Assembly (NCBI GenBank): GCA_016290775.1
Contig: JAEEVF010000009.1
Location: 1-64,000 of the forward strand
Reading direction: 5' to 3'
Length of the DNA: 64,000 nt
Source: Acetatifactor sp.
Lineage (GTDB): Bacteria > Bacillota > Clostridia > Lachnospirales > Lachnospiraceae
The position numbers were made by a program, and so were the translations under genes. The notes under the pieces are model-generated. The model searched no databases and was not told the DNA's origin. It worked only from the letters and a program-made list of their open reading frames with translations. Position 1 is the first letter of the stretch, and the number at the start of each line of letters is the position of its first letter. Below are positions 25,380-34,662 of the stretch, piece after piece.

Positions 25380-26676
25380 ATATCATCGCATTTTGATCAT
25401 CGTAAGTGCCGTGCTTTTATTGGGACTTTTGGCATTTACGCTCTATACGGGGAAACGGTCCGGTGCATCGTCGGATGCAGAGCGCGTGGTTGCGCTGAAT
25501 GCCATTGCAAAGGATGCCGGGGAACATTGGGAGGACCTGTCATTCCTTTCGAACAAGACCTATGGAACGAACTATGTGATCCTTAACACAAACAACGACT
25601 TGCGCTATGCCTCGAATGAGGATGGAAGTTCCATCCGCGGTTTGGAAGAGGCCATGAAAAACCGCCTGCTTTATGCATATGTCACACGAAACGGGCAGGT
25701 TTTGGGGAGCGTCATCCTTCCGGAAGAAGGAAACGGAAGCTACCAAAGCATGCGGATGCAGTTGATCCTTGGCTTTGGACTGATCTTTATCATATTCGTA
25801 GCTTGCGCGCTGCTTTACGACAGGTACGTGCAAAAAAACATCATCCAGCCTTTCCAAAACCTGAAAAACTTTGCGGGGAAGGTTGCAGAAGGACACTTGG
25901 ATGAGCCGCTTCTCATGGACGAGCAGAACATGTTTGGCGCATTTTCCGAGAGTTTTGACATCATGCGTGAGCAGCTCCAGGAATCCCGCGAGCGTGAGAT
26001 CGCATTGCAAAAAAAGGAGCGCGAGCTGGTTGCGTCCCTAAGCCATGACCTAAAGACCCCGATCACCGGCGTGAAGCTGACGACGGAACTCTTAAAGGCA
26101 AAGGTTTCCTCAGGCCAGGCGGGAGAGGATCCGGCATATCTTTTAGAAAAGCTCGACAACATCTACAAAAAGGCAGATCAGATCGACGTGCTTGTCAGTG
26201 ACCTCTTCTCCTCGACCCTCGACGACCTTGGCGAGTTCACGGTAAGTTGCACGGACGAGGCGGCAGCAGTCCTTTGCGACATCATAAAGAAATATGATGA
26301 CAGAGGCCTTGTGACCATCGGGGAGATCCCGAATGTCTTAGTCCGCATTGACGTAAGGCGCATGGGCCAAGTCATCGGCAATGTCATCGTCAATTCGTAT
26401 AAATATGCCAACACAAGGATCGATGCGTCCTTTGCGTTGCAGGAGGATTACCTGCAGCTCGTGATCTCGGACCATGGCCCCGGGGTTTCGCCCGAGGAGC
26501 TGAGCCTGATCACGAATAAGTTTTACCGCGGGAAACAGTGGAAGGAAAGCAAGGAGTCGGGCAGCGGCCTGGGGCTTTACATCGCAAAAACCCTGATGGA
26601 AAAGATGGACGGCGAACTCCTGGCGGAAAGCGCGGGAGAAGGACTTTCGATCAGTTTGATCATCCCGCTGAGTTAA
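25372..26676 (+). CDS. Two-span sensor histidine kinase
   Basis: A 434-residue kinase. Helices at about 7-25 and 130-150 flank an extracytoplasmic sensor of about 100 residues. Then come a HAMP-like segment (about 152-205), the H-box SLSHDLKTP with phospho-accepting His225, and an ATPase domain with N box (GNVIVNSYKYAN), DHGPGV and SGLGLYI. It partners the overlapping response regulator. The sizeable sensor loop distinguishes it from intramembrane-sensing BceS kinases, so it may bind a ligand directly. Confidence 0.92.
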   Translation: MNKYHRILIIVSAVLLLGLLAFTLYTGKRSGASSDAERVVALNAIAKDAGEHWEDLSFLSNKTYGTNYVILNTNNDLRYASNEDGSSIRGLEEAMKNRLLYAYVTRNGQVLGSVILPEEGNGSYQSMRMQLILGFGLIFIIFVACALLYDRYVQKNIIQPFQNLKNFAGKVAEGHLDEPLLMDEQNMFGAFSESFDIMREQLQESREREIALQKKERELVASLSHDLKTPITGVKLTTELLKAKVSSGQAGEDPAYLLEKLDNIYKKADQIDVLVSDLFSSTLDDLGEFTVSCTDEAAAVLCDIIKKYDDRGLVTIGEIPNVLVRIDVRRMGQVIGNVIVNSYKYANTRIDASFALQEDYLQLVISDHGPGVSPEELSLITNKFYRGKQWKESKESGSGLGLYIAKTLMEKMDGELLAESAGEGLSISLIIPLS

Positions 26677-26680
26677 GCCC

Positions 26681-26745
26681 ATAAGAATTTGATAAGAATT
26701 TCATAATACTGCGATAAGGAAGTTTTAGAGAAGACCATATATAAT
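26681..26745 (+). promoter_or_regulatory. Response-regulator operator and promoter ahead of the ABC/FtsX genes
   Basis: ATAAGAATTT occurs at 26681 and again at 26692. Related boxes start at 26703 (weak) and 26714 (ATAAGGAAGTT), so four boxes stand at exact 11-bp steps. TATAAT lies at 26740-26745 with no good -35, and the last box overlaps that position. This is the layout of an OmpR-type activator site. The upstream regulator is the obvious candidate. Confidence 0.65.
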
Positions 26746-26815
26746 ACAAACTGTAACGTACCTCATTTCGCGTGCAAACGAGCGGGATGAACTTCACGGA
26801 AAGGATGTATTAGAT

Positions 26816-27577
26816 ATGGCTTCTTCAATTTTAAAGACTGAAAAATTATGTAAATCATTTTCAAACGGCGGCGTACAACAGCATGTCATTAAGAATCTTG
26901 ATCTTGAGATCCTAGAGGGAGACTTTACCGTGATCATGGGGTCGTCAGGCTCCGGCAAGTCGACGCTTCTTTACGCACTTTCCGGCATGGATAAACCCAA
27001 CATGGGAAAAATCTTGTTTGACGGCAAGGAGATCCAAGGCTTTTCGAACGATGAACTTGCGGTCTTTCGGCGCGGGAACTGCGGTTTTGTGTTCCAGAGT
27101 GTCTATCTTCTCGACAACCAGACGGTGCTGGACAACGTGCTCACGGGTGCGCTGATCGTGCAAAAGAATAATGCGGAGCTGGTTTCAAAGGCGAAGGAAT
27201 TGCTGAAAAAGACGGGACTTCACGAGGAGGATTTTAAGAAGTATCCGAATCAGCTCTCCGGCGGCGAGGCACAGCGCGTCGGGATTGTCCGCGCGATCAT
27301 CAATGATCCGAAGATCCTCTTTGCGGATGAGCCCACGGGACAATTAAATTCAGCATCGAGTAAGGATGTGCTGGACATTTTCTCAGACGTACATAAGAAC
27401 GGCCAGAGCATCGTCATGGTAACGCATGACCTAAAGACTGCGCTGCGTGCGACAAGGGTTTTGTACCTGCGGGACGGCGGCATCGTCGGGGATTATCGGA
27501 TGCCGGTCTACGGCGAGGCGGACCTTAAGGAGCGCAGAAACGGGCTGACAAAGTTCCTGGAAGACATGGGATGGTAA
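26816..27577 (+). CDS. ABC transporter ATP-binding protein (MacB/BceA-like)
   Basis: A 253-residue ATPase with Walker A GSSGSGKST (about 42-50), Q-loop FVFQS, signature LSGGEAQR, Walker B ILFADEPTG and H-loop THD. The FADEPTG form is typical of the MacB/LolD/BceA group that works with FtsX-type permeases in antimicrobial-peptide resistance or mechanotransmission. It lies between the two-component genes and the FtsX permease, 4 bp ahead of the latter. Confidence 0.93.
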   Translation: MASSILKTEKLCKSFSNGGVQQHVIKNLDLEILEGDFTVIMGSSGSGKSTLLYALSGMDKPNMGKILFDGKEIQGFSNDELAVFRRGNCGFVFQSVYLLDNQTVLDNVLTGALIVQKNNAELVSKAKELLKKTGLHEEDFKKYPNQLSGGEAQRVGIVRAIINDPKILFADEPTGQLNSASSKDVLDIFSDVHKNGQSIVMVTHDLKTALRATRVLYLRDGGIVGDYRMPVYGEADLKERRNGLTKFLEDMGW

Positions 27578-27581
27578 AGAG

Positions 27582-30101
27582 ATGAAGATTTGGAGATTAT
27601 CATTATTTAACCTAAAGAAGAATAAAAGGGAAGCCATCGGCATCGCTTTTCTGACGCTGGTGACGACGCTGATGCTGTCGATCGTCGTATCGAATCAGAA
27701 GAAGATCGATACGGCCTTTGACGAGAGCTTCAAGGCATCGGGGAGCGTTGATACCTGCATCCGCATCAACAAGGACAAATATCATGACGCCTTTCGCACC
27801 ATACTTGAAAAGGACTACAAAGTGGAGCGGTTGCAGGAAGGCCGAATGATCTACGCAGACATGACGGACGTGCGCGGCAGGGACGGCGGCATTGTCTCCT
27901 ACAACATGATCTTTGTGGTTGAGAAGGTGGAGCGCAAGATGGAGTCCTTCATAAAGGGCGATCAGCTTCCAAACAGCGAGATTGAAAACTTAGAGCACCC
28001 CATCTGGCTTCCGAGCAGCTTTGAGATCGTCAAGGGTTATGTGCCCGGAGATATCTTTACGGTCCTTAAGGGCGGCAAGGAATATCCTTTCGAGGTCGCA
28101 GGTTTTTACGAGACGGGACTGATGAGCAATGACGGCGGAAGCTTTAAGATCATCATGACGGAAGATGATTATGACCTCTTTGCGACCTTGTTTCAGTCCT
28201 CCATCTCCGCCGAATGCATTGGCCTGTTTTTCGACGCGGGAGAGGATTTTGACTTTGAGCAATACGTGAACAAGTGTAACGAGGCGGCATCGGAGAACGT
28301 TTCCCTAAGCATGACGCATTATTGCTATCGGTACGAGAAGGAAAACGAAATCACGTTCCTTGAGATCTTCATGATGATGATCATTTTCTTGGCAATGGTG
28401 ACCTTTGTGGCATCGCTCTTTTTGATCCGCCACAAAATCTCCAATGACATCGAGGACCAGATGCAGCAGATTGGCGTGCTGGAAGCTTTGGGATATCGTT
28501 CCAAGGAGATTTCGCTGGCATATCTTTATGAATATGTTCTCGCCGGCGGATGCGGCGCAGTGCTTGGCGGTATTCTTGCCGTACTGATCACGCCGATCGT
28601 GAACTTTGGCATCCGCATGATGATGGGAAGAAACGTTGTTGGCACGAACGGCATCTTCGGAGTTATATTGATCACGCTTTTGGTCATTTTGATCGTCGTG
28701 CTCTTTGCGCTCCTGAAGGCGAGACAGGTGAAAAATTATCCGCCCGTCATAGCACTCAGAAAAGGGATCAAGACGCATCATTTCGGCAAGAACGTTCTTC
28801 CGCTGGAGCGGTATCGCGGCAATGTCAATTTAGGCCTTGCAATGAAAGGGTTTCTTAGCAACGCGAAGTCCATTGTCGGTGTCATGATCTGCATCGTGGC
28901 AGCAGGCACGGCGATCCTGTTTTCGGCCCTCACCTTTGATTTCTTCAAGGATGACACGAAGGGTCTGATCAGCATGATGGGAACGGACACGGAGACGATC
29001 CACGTGCAGTTGATGAGCGGTGTGGATCCAGAACAAGTAAAAGAGGAGTTGTTAAAGATCCCGGAAGTGCGTAAGGCCGTGATCACCCACGAGGGCACCA
29101 ACATTTCCGTAAAAGGTTCCTCGAATGATGCATATGCAACCGTGTTTGATGACTTCGCAAATGCAGAGGATATCTGGGCGTATGAGGGGAGATGTCCCGA
29201 GCGCGATGATGAGGTCATGATCGGCCTTAGGAGGAGCAGGACCGAAGGGATCGGCGTCGGCGACGCGATGGTACTGGAAGTGAACGGCATCGAAAAGAAG
29301 TATCTGATCACGGGTGTCATCGGGAGCCTTCATAATGGCGGAACCACGATCTATCTGACAAAAGAAGGCTACGAAAGACTCAACTACCACGCAAGGGCAA
29401 ACATGTTGATCGTATATCCCCAAAAGGGCGTGGAGCTGAAGGATCTGGAGGCGGCAGTCACAAAGCATTTTGGCGGCAGCGCGAAGGATGCCATCGGCGA
29501 GAACCTGGAAGCAACTGATCTTGAGGCGAAAGTTAAGGCCGCCACGGAAGAAAAGATCGCAACGCTGATGATGCAGTATGGCGTAACCGACCTGGATTAT
29601 GCCGTACAGGTGGGCGATCAGCAATTGATCAAGGGGAACAGCCGCGGCTTTGTGATCAAGGAGATTACATCCTACGAGGGCATCATTAAGACGCAGATGC
29701 TCCCGATCGCAAGAACCACCAAGGGCTTTACCTTTGCGGCCCTGATCTTGATCGCGGTCATCGTGGCGGTGATCCTGTACCTGATCACGAGCGGCGACGT
29801 CAGAAGACAGCGCCAGAGCCTTGGCATCATGAAGGGCCTGGGGTATTCGTCCAAGGATCTGATGACGCAGATTGCATTAAAACAAATGCCTGTGGTGCTT
29901 GTCGGGATTTTGATCGCAAGCGTTTGTGCTTATTTTATCAACCAGGTTTTCTGGGGCGCGTTGTTTGCGACCATTGCGGAAACCAATTGGCTCGTCATGA
30001 TCTTTACGGATCTTGCGCTGGCAGTGTTCTGTTATCTGGTAACCTATTTCAGTGCCGGAAAGATCAAGAAGATCTCGGTGAATGAACTCATGACGGAGTA
30101 G
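27582..30101 (+). CDS. FtsX-like ABC transporter permease
   Basis: An 839-residue permease with an N-terminal helix, a large extracytoplasmic domain (about 40-260), a three-helix FtsX block (about 265-385), a further helix near 425, a second extracytoplasmic domain and a second FtsX block (about 715-835). This two-FtsX architecture fits MacB/YtrF-type transporters. It should pair with the ATPase encoded 4 bp upstream. With the adjacent two-component system it probably forms a peptide-antibiotic or envelope-stress response module. Confidence 0.9.
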   Translation: MKIWRLSLFNLKKNKREAIGIAFLTLVTTLMLSIVVSNQKKIDTAFDESFKASGSVDTCIRINKDKYHDAFRTILEKDYKVERLQEGRMIYADMTDVRGRDGGIVSYNMIFVVEKVERKMESFIKGDQLPNSEIENLEHPIWLPSSFEIVKGYVPGDIFTVLKGGKEYPFEVAGFYETGLMSNDGGSFKIIMTEDDYDLFATLFQSSISAECIGLFFDAGEDFDFEQYVNKCNEAASENVSLSMTHYCYRYEKENEITFLEIFMMMIIFLAMVTFVASLFLIRHKISNDIEDQMQQIGVLEALGYRSKEISLAYLYEYVLAGGCGAVLGGILAVLITPIVNFGIRMMMGRNVVGTNGIFGVILITLLVILIVVLFALLKARQVKNYPPVIALRKGIKTHHFGKNVLPLERYRGNVNLGLAMKGFLSNAKSIVGVMICIVAAGTAILFSALTFDFFKDDTKGLISMMGTDTETIHVQLMSGVDPEQVKEELLKIPEVRKAVITHEGTNISVKGSSNDAYATVFDDFANAEDIWAYEGRCPERDDEVMIGLRRSRTEGIGVGDAMVLEVNGIEKKYLITGVIGSLHNGGTTIYLTKEGYERLNYHARANMLIVYPQKGVELKDLEAAVTKHFGGSAKDAIGENLEATDLEAKVKAATEEKIATLMMQYGVTDLDYAVQVGDQQLIKGNSRGFVIKEITSYEGIIKTQMLPIARTTKGFTFAALILIAVIVAVILYLITSGDVRRQRQSLGIMKGLGYSSKDLMTQIALKQMPVVLVGILIASVCAYFINQVFWGALFATIAETNWLVMIFTDLALAVFCYLVTYFSAGKIKKISVNELMTE

Positions 30102-30113
30102 AGGAGAAGACTT

Positions 30114-32132
30114 ATGAAAAATCGCGTAAAAGCATTGATGATCGCGGGAGTGCTCGGACTTACGGGGGTTGTCGGTCTGCATGCCCTTGCCGGAAACAGT
30201 GGCAAGGCTGCGGCGGATCCGGCACCTGAAAGCGTATATGAAAACGGCTGGGAGCGCGCGGAGAAGGAGAAAGAATATGTCTACTGCGTTGCCTCCATCA
30301 GCAAGGTATATACCACCGCAGCAGTGATGCAGCTCGTGGACGAGGGGAAGGTTCGTTTGGATGCGCCCATCACGGAGTATCTTCCGAACTTTCGCCTGCA
30401 GGATGACAGGTATCAAGAGATCACGGTCCGCATGCTGATGAACCACACCTCCGGCATCATGGGAACCACTCAGCTGGGTGCCTTTTTGTACGGGGATGCC
30501 AGCAGCGTGCATCACGACAAGCTCCTGAAAATTCTTGCAGATCAAAGGCTCAAGGCAGAGCCAGGCGAGTTTGCGGCTTATTGCAATGATGGGTTTGAAC
30601 TGCTTGCGCACATTGTGGAAAGCGTCACGGGCATGTCCTACACGGATTACGTAAAGGAAAACCTGGCAGCGCCCATGGGCGCCACGGCGACAAGCACGGG
30701 GGATGAAGTTGAGGCCTTAAAAGACCTCGCACCGGCTTACGTTTCGAGCCTGCTTTATGAAAACGATGCCGTCATGAGTCTTGGAACGGGCGGCGTTTAT
30801 GCGACGGCTTCGGACGCGGCGAAATTTGGAAGTGCGTTCTTTGCGGGGAATACAACGCTTTTATCTGAAAACGCAAAGAAAGAGATGGGAACACGCTGGA
30901 ACCTGACGGATGCATATACCGACGGCAACGGTCTTGGATGGGACGCGGTTTCTTCGCCGAAATATGAAAAGGCAGGCGTGGTCTGCTATGGCAAGGGCGG
31001 CGACGTTAATTCAGACCATGGATTCCTGATGGTGGCACCCAACGAAAAGATCAGCGTAGCCGTGCTTTCCAACGGCGGAAGCAGTACGCTGGATGCACTG
31101 GTGGCACAGGCAATCCTGGACGTGTGTCTTAATGAGCAGGGGATCATGGTCTCGGAGATTGAAAAGGCCAACTATCAGGTGGTCTCCGACATTCCTGCTT
31201 CCTATGACGAGTTTGCGGGCGATTACGTTACCCGTAATGATCTTGCGGGCGGCGACGTGATCAGCCGCGTCACTTTCCCGGACCACAAGTACATGCACGT
31301 GGAGAATATCAGTGCGATCAAAACGACCTGCGCAGATTACGTGCTGACGGAGGACGGAAGGTTCGCGGAGCTTGCGGCAGAGGTGGCAGACAGCGGCCTT
31401 TCCGACATGAGGATCGCGATGAACCCGGAGCTTTTGTCCTTTGTGAAAAAGCAGGGACAGACCTTGATCGCCTGCGACCGAAATGAGACCTATCCGGGCC
31501 TTGGAAGCGTTGAGAGTCAGACCTATGTTGGCGAGAGACTCGCGGACAATCCCGTAGGTGAAGGCGTGATCGCTTCCTGGATGGCATATAACGGTATGGA
31601 ATTTGTCCTGACGGGAGACGTGTGGTCTTCGCAGGGATATGATGCAGCAATCTCAACGATGGTCCTTTCGAGCGAAAAGCCGGGGTATCTGTACGTGATC
31701 AACGGCATGGGAACCAGGCTTCTGAAGATTGTTGATGAAAGCAATGCCGTTTCCTTTATGACGATCCCTTCGAGTACGAGCAGGGACCTGATCGACCTGA
31801 AGATCCAAGCGGGCAAAAACGGGTTGGCATATACCTCCAGCACCGGCCTTACCGCTCTTGCGGAATCAGAGCTTGAAGTTTTTGACGGCAACGTCACGGA
31901 GATTGCCTTGAAGGCCGGAGAAGCAAAGTGGTTTCGGATTGATGATTCCATGGTTGGTCGCGAGATCGTGATTGGCGAAAGGCCCGAAAACAGTGCAGTT
32001 TATGTCTACAATAAATACGGCGAGGTGCTTTATAACACGCACGTTGTCGACGAAACGAAAGTACTTCCCATGCCAAAGGGCGGAAAGATCGTCTTCCTCG
32101 GGGAAACGGGCGGCGTAGTTACGCTGCAGTAG
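30114..32132 (+). CDS. Exported serine hydrolase, class C beta-lactamase-like
   Basis: A 672-residue protein with an N-terminal signal or anchor helix (about 6-27). The penicillin-binding/beta-lactamase-like domain has the SxxK motif SISK (Ser61, Lys64), the YxN motif YCN (156-158) and a late GKGGDVNSDHG segment near the usual KTG position. Such proteins hydrolyse D-Ala-containing peptides or esters; true beta-lactamase activity cannot be assumed. The C-terminal about 250 residues form an additional beta-rich region. GAGGAGA precedes the ATG. It follows the FtsX gene by 12 bp, so it is part of the same response module. Confidence 0.85.
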   Translation: MKNRVKALMIAGVLGLTGVVGLHALAGNSGKAAADPAPESVYENGWERAEKEKEYVYCVASISKVYTTAAVMQLVDEGKVRLDAPITEYLPNFRLQDDRYQEITVRMLMNHTSGIMGTTQLGAFLYGDASSVHHDKLLKILADQRLKAEPGEFAAYCNDGFELLAHIVESVTGMSYTDYVKENLAAPMGATATSTGDEVEALKDLAPAYVSSLLYENDAVMSLGTGGVYATASDAAKFGSAFFAGNTTLLSENAKKEMGTRWNLTDAYTDGNGLGWDAVSSPKYEKAGVVCYGKGGDVNSDHGFLMVAPNEKISVAVLSNGGSSTLDALVAQAILDVCLNEQGIMVSEIEKANYQVVSDIPASYDEFAGDYVTRNDLAGGDVISRVTFPDHKYMHVENISAIKTTCADYVLTEDGRFAELAAEVADSGLSDMRIAMNPELLSFVKKQGQTLIACDRNETYPGLGSVESQTYVGERLADNPVGEGVIASWMAYNGMEFVLTGDVWSSQGYDAAISTMVLSSEKPGYLYVINGMGTRLLKIVDESNAVSFMTIPSSTSRDLIDLKIQAGKNGLAYTSSTGLTALAESELEVFDGNVTEIALKAGEAKWFRIDDSMVGREIVIGERPENSAVYVYNKYGEVLYNTHVVDETKVLPMPKGGKIVFLGETGGVVTLQ

Positions 32133-32142
32133 CTTTTCCTAC

Positions 32143-32170
32143 TTGAAAGCTTGACGGGGTGCGGTATAAT
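32143..32170 (+). promoter_or_regulatory. Promoter for the CDF transporter gene
   Basis: TTGAAA (32143-32148) and TATAAT (32165-32170) have a 16-bp spacer and lie 55 bp ahead of the ATG. Confidence 0.7.
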
Positions 32171-32224
32171 ATACCTATACCCTGATGGAGGGAAGATTTG
32201 TCTGCTTTGCGTGGAGGGACTGCC

Positions 32225-33103
32225 ATGGATGAGACAAAAATTGTGAAGAAGCTTTCGCGTATAGGGATTCTGGGGAATGTTGCTTTGGCGGCGTTCAAGC
32301 TTTTTGCGGGCATTTTTGGAAGGTCCGGGGCGATGATCTCGGACGCCGTGCATTCGCTGTCCGACGTGTTTGCCACCTTGATCGCGTATGTGGGCGTACG
32401 GCTTTCCAAACGTAAGGAGGACGCAGAGCACCCCTACGGCCATGAGCGCCTTGAGTGTGTGGCCTCGCTGGCGCTGGGACTGATCCTTGCGGGCACGGGC
32501 CTTGGCATTGGATATTCCGGCGTCCTAAAGCTCCTCGGTGACCGCTCGGCCCTGGAGGTTCCGACGATGCTGCCCCTGATCGCTGCAGTTGTCTCGATCC
32601 TGGTCAAGGAAGGGATGTTCTGGTACACGCTTGCGTATGCGAAGCGTCTGGATTCCGCGGCATTTAAGGCAGATGCCTGGCATCACCGCTCGGACGCGCT
32701 GTCTTCCATCGGTTCCTTTATCGGCATTGGAATGGCGAAGCTGGGCTTTCCTGTCATGGACCCGATCGCAAGCCTTATCATATGCCTGTTCATCCTGAAG
32801 GTGGCCTATGACATCTCCAAGGTGGCGATCGGCCAGATGCTCGACACTTCCTGCGACAACGCTTTTGTTGAAAAGGTGAGGGCGTTTGTCCTGGAGCAGC
32901 CAGGCGTAAAGAAGATCGACCTTTTGCGCACGAGGCAGTTCGGAAACAAGATTTACGTGGACCTGGAGATCGCAGTGCAAAGGGACATTTCCCTGGTGGC
33001 CGCGCATGACATCGCGGAGCACGTGCATGATGCCATGGAGAAGGAATTCCCAAACGTGAAGCACGTCATGATCCATGTGAACCCGGAGGAGTTGCAGGAA
33101 TAA
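32225..33103 (+). CDS. Cation diffusion facilitator (CDF) metal exporter
   Basis: A 292-residue CDF transporter, which exports Zn2+, Fe2+, Mn2+ or similar ions by proton antiport. Metal-site motifs are SDAVHSLSD (Asp40, His43, Asp47) in helix 2 and WHHRSDA in helix 5. A cytoplasmic C-terminal ferredoxin-like domain (about 210-292) ends in HDIAEHVHDAMEKEFPNVKHVMIHVNP, typical of the dimerising metal-binding domain. ATG 32225 has GGAGGG at 6 bp spacing; an in-frame TTG at 32198 is a less likely start. The metal cannot be deduced. Confidence 0.93.
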   Translation: MDETKIVKKLSRIGILGNVALAAFKLFAGIFGRSGAMISDAVHSLSDVFATLIAYVGVRLSKRKEDAEHPYGHERLECVASLALGLILAGTGLGIGYSGVLKLLGDRSALEVPTMLPLIAAVVSILVKEGMFWYTLAYAKRLDSAAFKADAWHHRSDALSSIGSFIGIGMAKLGFPVMDPIASLIICLFILKVAYDISKVAIGQMLDTSCDNAFVEKVRAFVLEQPGVKKIDLLRTRQFGNKIYVDLEIAVQRDISLVAAHDIAEHVHDAMEKEFPNVKHVMIHVNPEELQE

Positions 33104-33134
33104 CATATTCATGAAAGAAGCTTTGATCGGCAGC

Positions 33135-33169
33135 ACGCCCTTTTCGAAAGGAAGGGGCGTTTTTTGTTT
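33135..33169 (+). terminator. Rho-independent terminator after the CDF gene
   Basis: CACGCCCTTTTC and GAAGGGGCGT form a stem with one bulge, followed by TTTTTG and more T residues. Confidence 0.8.
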
Positions 33170-33182
33170 TTAAAGAAAAACG

Positions 33183-33225
33183 TTGACATTCAAAAATATA
33201 TTTGATAAAATATAATTGCATCAAA
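33183..33225 (+). promoter_or_regulatory. Promoter and possible OhrR operator for the peroxide module
   Basis: TTGACA (33183-33188) and TAAAAT (33206-33211) have a 17-bp spacer. An inverted repeat TTTGAT (33201-33206) / ATCAAA (33220-33225) overlaps the -10 region. ATAATTGCAT here recurs as GAATTGCATTAATA ahead of the thioredoxin gene, which could mark a shared OhrR site. Confidence 0.6.
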
Positions 33226-33260
33226 GAAATACAGAGCCAAAAGAAACGGAGGAGATGGAA

Positions 33261-33803
33261 ATGGGCTTTTATGATCAATATGTGACGGCGCCGGACGGTA
33301 AAGAGATCTCCATGAAGGAGTTTGAGGGTAAGGTGGTACTGGTAGTCAACACCGCCACGGGATGTGGTTTCACGCCGCATTATAAAGACATCGAGGAGAT
33401 GTATGAAAAGTATCATGAGAAGGGATTTGAGGTGGTTGACGTGCCTTGTAATCAATTTGCAGGTCAGACGCCGGGGACGGATGAGGAAATTCATGAGTTC
33501 TGCACGTTAAAGTATCATACGCAGTTCCCGCAGATGAAAAAGGCTGACGTCAATGGTGAGAACGAGTTGCCGCTGTTTCGTTTCCTGAAGGAGCAAAAAG
33601 GATTTGAAGGGTTCGGGAAAGGGCCGGTAGCACTTGCCATGAGCGCCATGCTCTCGAAGATCGACAAGGATTACAAGAACAATCCGAACATCAAATGGAA
33701 TTTCACAAAGTTTGTGATCGATCGTGAAGGCAACGTGGTGGCGCGCTTTGAGCCTACGGCAAAGATGGAAGAAGTTTCAAAGTGCGTGGAAGGACTTTTG
33801 TAG
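33261..33803 (+). CDS. Glutathione-peroxidase-family thiol peroxidase
   Basis: A 180-residue GPx-like protein with the peroxidatic Cys35 in NTATGCGFTPHY (Cys, not selenocysteine), Gln in CNQFAGQ and Trp in KWNFTKF, which complete the catalytic tetrad region. Bacterial members are usually reduced by thioredoxin rather than glutathione, and a thioredoxin gene lies 540 bp downstream. ATG 33261 has GGAGG at 8 bp spacing; upstream in-frame codons are too close to or before that site. An OhrR-type regulator gene follows by 12 bp. Confidence 0.92.
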   Translation: MGFYDQYVTAPDGKEISMKEFEGKVVLVVNTATGCGFTPHYKDIEEMYEKYHEKGFEVVDVPCNQFAGQTPGTDEEIHEFCTLKYHTQFPQMKKADVNGENELPLFRFLKEQKGFEGFGKGPVALAMSAMLSKIDKDYKNNPNIKWNFTKFVIDREGNVVARFEPTAKMEEVSKCVEGLL

Positions 33804-33815
33804 GAGGATAAAGAA

Positions 33816-34244
33816 GTGTCGCAGCCATATGAACAGTTGAAGTTGGAGAATCAGCTTTGCTTCCCGCTTTATGCATGCGCACGGAAGATCACGAATCTTT
33901 ATACGCCCGTTCTTAAGCCGCTTGGCCTGACTTATACCCAGTACATCGTGTTCATGGTGCTTTGGGAAAGAGAGAAGGTGAGCGTTGGCGAACTTGGCAA
34001 GGTGCTTCATCTCGACGCGGGGACGCTGACGCCGCTTCTAAAGAATTTGGAAAAGAGCGGATACGTGACCAGGGAGCGCATGAAGGAAGACGAACGCGTA
34101 ACGCTGGTGTGCATTACGGAAAAGGGCGATGCGCTGAAGGAAGAATGCAAGGACATTCCCGCGAAGATCGGATCTGCCTGCACGGGACTGAATGCGAAGG
34201 ACGCAAAGGAATTGTTCCGGATCCTGAGCAAGTTGCTTGGCTGA
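33816..34244 (+). CDS. ohrR: OhrR-type MarR-family peroxide-sensing repressor
   Basis: A 142-residue MarR protein. The N-terminus LENQLCFPLYACARKI puts the redox Cys at residue 15, exactly as in OhrR. Tyr29 and Tyr40, which hydrogen-bond the reactive Cys in OhrR, are also present at the same numbers. A second Cys (Cys21) nearby could allow a two-Cys mechanism. The wing motif is KEDERVTLVCITEKG. The start is GTG with AGGAGG 8 bp upstream. Sitting between the peroxidase and thioredoxin genes, it probably represses both until organic peroxide oxidises Cys15. No ohr gene is present in the window. Confidence 0.85.
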   Translation: MSQPYEQLKLENQLCFPLYACARKITNLYTPVLKPLGLTYTQYIVFMVLWEREKVSVGELGKVLHLDAGTLTPLLKNLEKSGYVTRERMKEDERVTLVCITEKGDALKEECKDIPAKIGSACTGLNAKDAKELFRILSKLLG

Positions 34245-34341
34245 TCGCATCATAAAAACATTGCACAAAGAGAAGAATTGCATTAATATACTAGGTAAAT
34301 AGATTATTTCGGAGAGCCGAAAGAAAGGAAAGGTAAAAGGT

Positions 34342-34659
34342 ATGGAATACAAGTTTACGGTAGCAAATTTTGAAGAGGAAGTTGTAAAGAGCAGCGTTCC
34401 CGTATTGGTAGATTTTTATGCAGACTGGTGCGGCCCCTGCAAAATGATGGGCCCCGTTGTGGCACAGCTTGCTGAGGAATATGATGGCAAGGCAAAGGTT
34501 GGCAAGGTTAACGTGGATGACGAGGAAGACCTGGCGGCAAGATTTGGCGTGATGAGCATTCCCTTCTTTGCATTCATCAAGGACGGCAAGATGGTGGACA
34601 GCCAGATCGGCGGTACGACCAAGGAAGCCCTTGCGGCAAAGCTGGAAGCACTGCTGTAA
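34342..34659 (+). CDS. trxA: Thioredoxin
   Basis: A 105-residue thioredoxin with the active site DWCGPCK (Cys30, Cys33) and the cis-Pro loop GVMSIPFF. It reduces disulfides in target proteins and is a plausible reductant for the GPx-like peroxidase upstream. GAAAGGTAAAAGGT precedes the ATG. The 97-bp gap after the repressor gene contains AT-rich sequence with GAATTGCATTAATA, so it may have its own regulated promoter. Confidence 0.95.
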   Translation: MEYKFTVANFEEEVVKSSVPVLVDFYADWCGPCKMMGPVVAQLAEEYDGKAKVGKVNVDDEEDLAARFGVMSIPFFAFIKDGKMVDSQIGGTTKEALAAKLEALL

Positions 34660-34662
34660 TAA

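Noticed and set aside
30114..32132. Calling the serine hydrolase a beta-lactamase resistance gene
   Set aside because: SxxK and YxN motifs are shared by peptidases and esterases. The family is mixed and the large extra C-terminal region argues against a simple lactamase.
33261..33803. A selenocysteine glutathione peroxidase
   Set aside because: The peroxidatic position is a Cys codon (TGT in the GGATGTGGT context), with no in-frame TGA.
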